From NCBI RefSeq assembly GCF_015207105.1, contig NZ_JADEXO010000040.1, positions 1-48,230 on the forward strand: a stretch of 48,230 bases of DNA, read 5' to 3'. The position numbers and the translations under genes were made by a program. Positions 44,193-48,230 of this stretch are shown here, one piece after another. A model generated the notes under the pieces. It was not told where the DNA came from. It saw only the letters and a list, made by a program, of their open reading frames with translations, and did not search any database. This DNA comes from a cf. Phormidesmis sp. LEGE 11477 (GTDB lineage Bacteria; Cyanobacteriota; Cyanobacteriia; Phormidesmidales; Phormidesmidaceae). Position 1 is the stretch's first letter. The number at the start of each line of letters is the position of its first letter.

Positions 44193-45628
44193 TGTAATTG
44201 CTCAACTCCCCCCGAAGTGGCTTGCAACAGAAGCGCAAAGTCAATAGTGTAATGGTATGCAAGAACTCCCTGATTTGAGCGGTCTGTCATCCGAGGCGAA
44301 AGACGCCTTGATACAGTTGCTGTGGGAAAAGTATCAGACACTCAGCAAGCGTCTCGAAGCCATAGAAAAACGACCGAAGAAAACGAGTAAGAATTCAAGT
44401 CGGCCCCCGACTCAAGGGTTTAAGGCCAATAAGAAAGAGCAGCCAAAAGGCAGCGAGCGACGAGAGGCCAGTGTGGGTAGAGCAGGCGGTGGTCGGCAGT
44501 TGCATCCCCATCCGCATAAAACAGTAGTGGCGCAGTTATCCTGTTGTCCGAGTTGCGAGATGCCGCTGAACGTGACTTCGCAACGCCTGCATAGCCGCTA
44601 CGACAAGATAGAGCTGCCGCCGATAGAACCGATAGTGACTAGGGTAGAGCGTTATCAAGGCAGTTGTCCTCACTGCTCTGGTCACTTCGTTGCGCCTGTG
44701 CCTGATGAGCTATCGCCAGGGAGTCCATTCGGCAAAACGATAGAGCGGCTGGTGGCGTACTTGCGTTATGGCCATGCGATTAGCTATCAGCGACTATCCC
44801 GGCTCTTGAGAGAACTGTTCAATCTATCGATACTCAGAAGGTGCGATTGCTAACTTGCTCGCTCGTGTGAAGTCCCGTCTGGTCAGCCCAACCGCAGAGA
44901 TACAGTCGCGGTTGCAGCAGGCTGAGCTAATTTGCTCTGATGAAACTAGTGCTAGAGTCGCGGGTAAGACCCAGTGGGAGTGGGTATTTCAGAATGAAGA
45001 TGTTTGCTTTCACCTCATTTGTCCGACGCGCGGTGCGAGTGTGATCTACTCGGTGTTGGGTGACCATGTGCCTCAGACTTGGGTCTCAGACCTCTTCAGC
45101 GCCCAGCGTAAGCATCCTGCTATGCAGTGGCAGGTCTGTTTAGCCCATCAACGGCGTAACCTTCAGTTCGCTATCGATGCGGGCGATAGGGTCTTTGCAC
45201 CGATGATGAAGCGGTTGTTGCTTAGAGCACTCGCCATTCACCAGCGTAGAGATACGCTGGCCCTCTCAACGCGCTATCAGTATCGACTGGATATTAAACG
45301 CAGGCTCAGGCGATGTTTAGACTTAGACCCTGACCAAGCCGACGGCATCCGTTTGAGAAAGCGCTACGAAGCGATTCAGGAGAATCTATTTCTGTTTCTC
45401 GAAGATGCGTCGATTCCGCCGACCAACAACTCCAGCGAGCAAGCGATTCGGATGAGTACACTCTTCCGAAAAGTGACTAATGGCTTTCGCTCTGATTGGG
45501 GGAGGGACTTGTTCGCTGCTGTTCGTTCTGTTGTCAACACAGGCAGAAGGCAAGGCTTTTCTGACTTGCAGGCGATTGAAAGGGCACTCGATGGTCAATC
45601 GCTCTTTCAACCCAGTTGAGCAATTACA
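44193..45628. mobile_element. IS66-family insertion sequence (1436 bp)
   Basis: Terminal inverted repeats are perfect over 15 bp: tgtaattgctcaact (44193-44207) and agttgagcaattaca (45614-45628); TGTAA-type ends are usual for IS66. The interior holds one transposase, split by a frameshift. No accessory tnpA/tnpB genes are present, as in the single-gene IS66 subgroup. No 8-bp target duplication is visible (acttctgt left, gattgatc right), so the copy is old or flanking DNA has rearranged. Confidence 0.88.
44257..45619 (+). pseudogene. IS66 transposase, frameshifted
   Basis: The 198-codon first part (44257-44853) has the IS66 N-terminal helices, KTSKNSSRPPTQGF, the zinc-finger-like CPSCEMPL and CPHCSGHF, and YLRYGHAISYQRLSRLL. 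It ends early as ILRRCDC. The 254-codon second part (44855-45619) holds the DDE core (CSDETSARVAGKTQWEWVF; AHQRRNLQF; PPTNNSSEQAIRMSTLFRKV). Dropping one base at about 44833 would give LSISEGAIANLLARVKSRL across the junction, the expected IS66 sequence of about 450 residues. This is most simply a one-base insertion, or a sequencing error; a programmed +1 shift has no obvious signal here. Confidence 0.85.
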
Positions 45629-45682
45629 GATTGATCGAGTCAGAATGGATATGGCACTAGGACGGCGGCTACAGGACAGCAG

Positions 45683-45994
45683 CTACAGAGCAGCGATCTC
45701 TGCGCTTAGTTCGCTGACGTAGCTATCCACATCGGTTAATTCCATATCACCTAGCGCCTGACACTCTTCAGGGGTGTATTTCCCATCGCTACCGATCACT
45801 TCTTGTACCCAATAGGCGACCTTGCTAGGGTCATCAAAAAGTTCTTGTGCTTTTGCTGCTGAATTGTTCTCAACTTTGGCCATCAGACAAACATTCAACA
45901 GTTTGCCTAGAGGAAGATCGGGCGTGGTCGATAGCAGGACGCTCATGGCGGTGATGACCGCCTGCTGGTTAGTGATCTGTTGATTAGCGGACAT
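45683..45994 (-). CDS. Small conserved cyanobacterial protein, unknown function
   Basis: A 103-aa soluble protein with a well-spaced AGGAG ribosome site 8 bp before its ATG (45994). It begins with helices (AVITAMSVLLSTTPDLPLGKLLNVCLMAK), followed by KAQELFDDPSKVAYWVQEVIG, then an acidic C-terminus (DGKYTPEECQALGDMELTDVDSYV). No catalytic or binding motif is recognised. It lies just beyond the right end of the IS and was not interrupted by it. The short stretch 45629-45682 holds nothing else. Confidence 0.65.
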   Translation of the reverse strand: MSANQQITNQQAVITAMSVLLSTTPDLPLGKLLNVCLMAKVENNSAAKAQELFDDPSKVAYWVQEVIGSDGKYTPEECQALGDMELTDVDSYVSELSAEIAAL

Positions 45995-46043
45995 AGAAAT
46001 TTCTCCTGATAATCAGGAATAATTTAGGACAAAGTAAGTTCAG

Positions 46044-46358
46044 CTAGGCTTTTTGAGCAAGAGTAGCTGTATCTCGTCGAGGCCGTGTAAAAGCGTCTGC
46101 AACACTAATGATATGAACGCTTAGTAGATCTATTATCTTCTGGGCGATGTAGGCGACGTTTACCGAGGCGCAAACCGGCTCGCTTTGAGGGTTGTAGCCG
46201 ACGTGCTCCCAAGGTTCGACAATGGCGATCGCCGATCGGTAAGAAAGCGCCCGATTAAAATATGAAAGGAAGTCCACATCCAGGATATGTGTAAAGAGCC
46301 ACTGCTCATAGCCGTATAAAGTGTTTTCCCATTCAGAGAAAAGGTATAAAAGTGATAT
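46044..46358 (-). pseudogene. 5'-truncated ORF of unknown family
   Basis: An open frame from 46358 down to the TAG at 46044 reads SEWENTLYGYEQWLFTHIL, then DVDFLSYFNRALSYRSAIAI, VEPWEHVGYNP and SVNVAYIAQKIIDLLSV. The sequence looks like protein all the way, yet the open part above has no ATG, GTG or TTG before a stop (46359-46361), and the only usable start (GTG at 46277) cuts the apparent protein short, giving 77 residues. It is either a truncated gene or a real short protein from that GTG. No family recognised. Confidence 0.4.
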
Positions 46359-46716
46359 CTACTCTATCGGTTGGCTACCGTAAATCCGAAGTCCTTTTTA
46401 GCCGCTCAGAATTAGATCCTCAGACTCAAGAGGGCTTCTGAAGCTCGTAGCTTCGTTCGTATAAAGTGTTAAAAGTGCTTTTCGCGCTATGCCGATCAAA
46501 TCGCTCGAAAACAAACAGTTGGCAAAAAAGAGCCACTAACGTCTGTCTTTGGCTGCAACAAAAGATAACAATATTGCTCAACGAATCACGCTAGGTTTCT
46601 TAGCAGCCCCCGAAGTACGGCTTCATTGCGTTTCCCTAGTAAGCTTTTTGCCTTGCTTACTCAGGCGGCGTGACTGACAGCGCAGTACTAGATCCGTTTA
46701 TTGCTTTGCCTTCATT
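46359..46716. promoter_or_regulatory. Intergenic region before the FHA-type exoprotein
   Basis: 358 bp with no credible ORF, ahead of the plus-strand exoprotein. It contains cgtataaagtgtt at 46458-46470, a second copy of which lies at 46313-46325, and aaagtgttaaaagtgcttt (46463-46481), matching the 14779-14797 motif with one mismatch. The exoprotein promoter probably lies between 46500 and 46716. Confidence 0.4.
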
Positions 46717-48230
46717 ATGTATCCGCTAGTTAGGCCGTTTTGTGAAAGAATTGCCGAGACTGTCTTAGGATCTGCTGCTGTCCTAGCGTTAGGTTTGGCA
46801 CAGCCCGCTAAAGCAATTGAACGCTTTGAACCTCAGCCGCTTGCTTCTCAGTCTGCAGCTCAGTCTACAGCTCAACAATCTGTTGCTCGGCAGCCGACGG
46901 CTCAATCAATTGCTCAACTCACTACTCAACTCACTACTCAACTCACTGCTCAACTAAATCCAGATCTCACCCTAGGTAGCGAGCGCTCAACGCTAATCGA
47001 AGCACCTAGTCGCACTCGAATTGACGGCGGTGCGGCGCGAGGATCTGCTTTGTTCCATAGCTTTTCTGAGTTTAATGTGGGCATAGAGCAGCAGGTCTAT
47101 TTCATTAACCCAGAGGGTATCACCAACATTCTGACGCGGATAACAGGCGAGCAGGCGTCTAATATTCTAGGAACGTTGGGTGTCGAAGGCAGTGCGAATC
47201 TGTTCTTGATGAATCCTAATGGAATTGTATTTGGAGAAGAGGCACAGCTAGATATCTTGGGTTCGTTTGCGGCTACAACTGCAGACCAGCTCTGGGTAGC
47301 TGGCACTGAGTTTAGTGCGCTCCGCCCAGAGACTCTGCCGCTACTGACGATGAGCGTATCGCCGGGAATTCAATACGGCAGGCGTCAGCCGCAGAGCGCC
47401 ATCGAAAATCGGGCGGTGCTAGCGATAGGCCCGCAGCAGCAGCTTGTATTGAACGGTGGCACCGTTCGCCAGCTCGGACAGATTCTAGCCCCAGCCGGTT
47501 TAGTAGAGCTATCAGGTGAGACGATCGCACTAGTCGGCACTGTAGATACGCGATCGCCTGATGGCACAGTGGGATCTCTATTAATCGATCCTAAAAACAT
47601 TCTTATTCAGGCAGGCGAATTGCTTAATGGTGATGCAATTGGCACGGCGCTAGTGACGAACGACGTCATCTTTCAGGCCGACAACGACATCACTATTAAC
47701 GATGATATTGCCAGTACTACCGACAACGATCTGACGTTTTTATCGGGGCGATCGCTCACGCTGAGCCCCGATCGCAGCGTTCAGCTCAACGGCGGCGATT
47801 TCACCGCGCAGATCAATGCTCCCTCGGTTAATCCAGGCGATCGCGATCCTGGCGTGGCCGCTTTTACGATGGGATTAGGCGCTCAGATTATCACCAATGG
47901 TGGCGCTGCTAGTATTGCCGCTGCCGATTTTGATGAAACTAGTCAGATCGATACGGCGATGGCGGCAATTGTCACGGGTAGCCGCACTGGCAATGGCGGC
48001 GCGATTACTCTTTCAGCGCTAGGCGATGTTGCTACAGGGCTATTAGATAGTCGTAGCGAAGCAGGTAATGGGGGAGATATTAATCTCAGCAGTGAACAGG
48101 GTGCGATCGCTACGAACAACAACCTATTTGCAGAGGGGACATCGCAGGCGGGGGATATTAGCCTTACTGCCGCTGGTGATATTGCTGTCAACGGCAAGCT
48201 GACTGCCGGTTCGTTTGGGGCGGCGGGGGA
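46717..48230 (+). CDS. Filamentous haemagglutinin-type exoprotein, N-terminal part
   Basis: At least 504 codons, open to the window edge. A basic/hydrophobic signal peptide (SAAVLALGLAQPAKA, cut near residue 36) is followed by a Gln/Ala/Ser/Thr-rich stretch to about residue 85 with a TTQL repeat. The two-partner-secretion (TPS) domain then spans about 85-330, with RGSALFHSFSEFNVG, VYFINPEG, NPNGIVFG (166-173, the NPNG hallmark) and LDILGSFAATTADQLW. Repetitive beta-helix sequence follows (GNGGAITLSALGDV, AGNGGDINLSSEQGAI). Such TpsA proteins leave the cell through a TpsB outer-membrane pore and form adhesins or large surface fibres. No partner pore gene is in view. Confidence 0.92.
   Translation, partial: MYPLVRPFCERIAETVLGSAAVLALGLAQPAKAIERFEPQPLASQSAAQSTAQQSVARQPTAQSIAQLTTQLTTQLTAQLNPDLTLGSERSTLIEAPSRTRIDGGAARGSALFHSFSEFNVGIEQQVYFINPEGITNILTRITGEQASNILGTLGVEGSANLFLMNPNGIVFGEEAQLDILGSFAATTADQLWVAGTEFSALRPETLPLLTMSVSPGIQYGRRQPQSAIENRAVLAIGPQQQLVLNGGTVRQLGQILAPAGLVELSGETIALVGTVDTRSPDGTVGSLLIDPKNILIQAGELLNGDAIGTALVTNDVIFQADNDITINDDIASTTDNDLTFLSGRSLTLSPDRSVQLNGGDFTAQINAPSVNPGDRDPGVAAFTMGLGAQIITNGGAASIAAADFDETSQIDTAMAAIVTGSRTGNGGAITLSALGDVATGLLDSRSEAGNGGDINLSSEQGAIATNNNLFAEGTSQAGDISLTAAGDIAVNGKLTAGSFGAAG

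Noticed and set aside
44159-44341. 60-codon minus-strand ORF across the IS left end
   Set aside because: Spans the terminal repeat and antisense of the transposase start; not a natural gene.
44833-44855. Programmed frameshift in the IS66 transposase
   Set aside because: The needed shift is +1 with no clear slippery run or stimulating hairpin; IS66 transposases are normally read in one frame, so a simple insertion is likelier.
1-48230. tRNA, rRNA and CRISPR arrays
   Set aside because: I looked for T-loop-like GTTCGA contexts, rRNA landmarks and regularly spaced direct repeats of 25-40 bp; none formed a believable structure. The tandem arrays found have no spacers.

Overview
The window is chromosomal DNA from a cyanobacterium with a fairly large genome and roughly 50% GC. 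The evidence is the very frequent GCGATCGC octamer (HIP1), cyanobacterial families (DUF3110, a CcbP-like Ca2+-binding protein, Uma2/DUF820 nuclease, ScpA and LapA versions of cyanobacterial type), a PEP-CTERM exported protein, a CuA-less respiratory oxidase operon of ARTO type and a fatty-acid-loading (FAAL) polyketide synthase. A Leptolyngbya/Synechococcales-like host is my guess; no rRNA, tRNA or CRISPR array was seen to settle it.

Layout. 1-0.8 kb: tail of an unknown gene, then an overlapping minus-strand pair of a small helical protein and an HNH endonuclease. 0.9-12.7 kb: a SAM methyltransferase, a stand-alone FAAL-type adenylating enzyme with altered signature residues, and an 8.8-kb gene for a 2931-aa PKS (FAAL-ACP-KS-AT-DH-ER-KR-ACP) with no release domain. 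12.7-14.6 kb: minus-strand operon Uma2 nuclease / CcbP-like protein / unknown protein. 15-21.3 kb: exported GDSL hydrolase, GT2 glycosyltransferase, Tat-exported metallophosphoesterase, small secreted protein, LapA-like membrane protein, ScpA and a trypsin-like protease without a signal peptide. 21.4-27.6 kb: six tightly coupled minus-strand genes, two DUF2231 membrane proteins, oxidase subunits II, I and III, and a GMC oxidoreductase. Subunit II has lost all clustered CuA ligands and subunit I has the YS motif of A2-type oxidases, so this should be an alternative (probably quinol) oxidase, with the GMC enzyme a possible electron feeder.

28-33.5 kb: housekeeping genes murD, glyS, a DUF3110 gene and murQ, with a REP-like palindrome. 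33.5-33.9 kb: a pseudogene whose reading frame is broken by an exact 16-bp tandem duplication. 34-38.2 kb: a tiny acidic lipoprotein and a 1287-aa two-propeller protein (carbohydrate-binding module, Calx-beta, lectin-like, sorbosone-dehydrogenase-like propeller, six Kelch repeats). 38.7-43.6 kb: Fe(II)/2OG dioxygenase, GNAT acetyltransferase, aspartate aminotransferase and a REC-PAS-HK-REC hybrid kinase, separated by intergenic arrays with 14-bp and 11-bp periods. 44.2-45.6 kb: an IS66-type element with 15-bp perfect terminal inverted repeats and a one-base frameshift in the transposase. 45.7-48.2 kb: a small cyanobacterial protein, a 5'-truncated ORF, and the start of a filamentous-haemagglutinin-type exoprotein that runs off the window.

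The functional units that stand out are the FAAL/PKS locus, the oxidase-GMC operon, and the exported or surface proteins (GDSL, metallophosphoesterase, FHA-type exoprotein). Several small decayed or repeat-rich stretches mark recent rearrangement.
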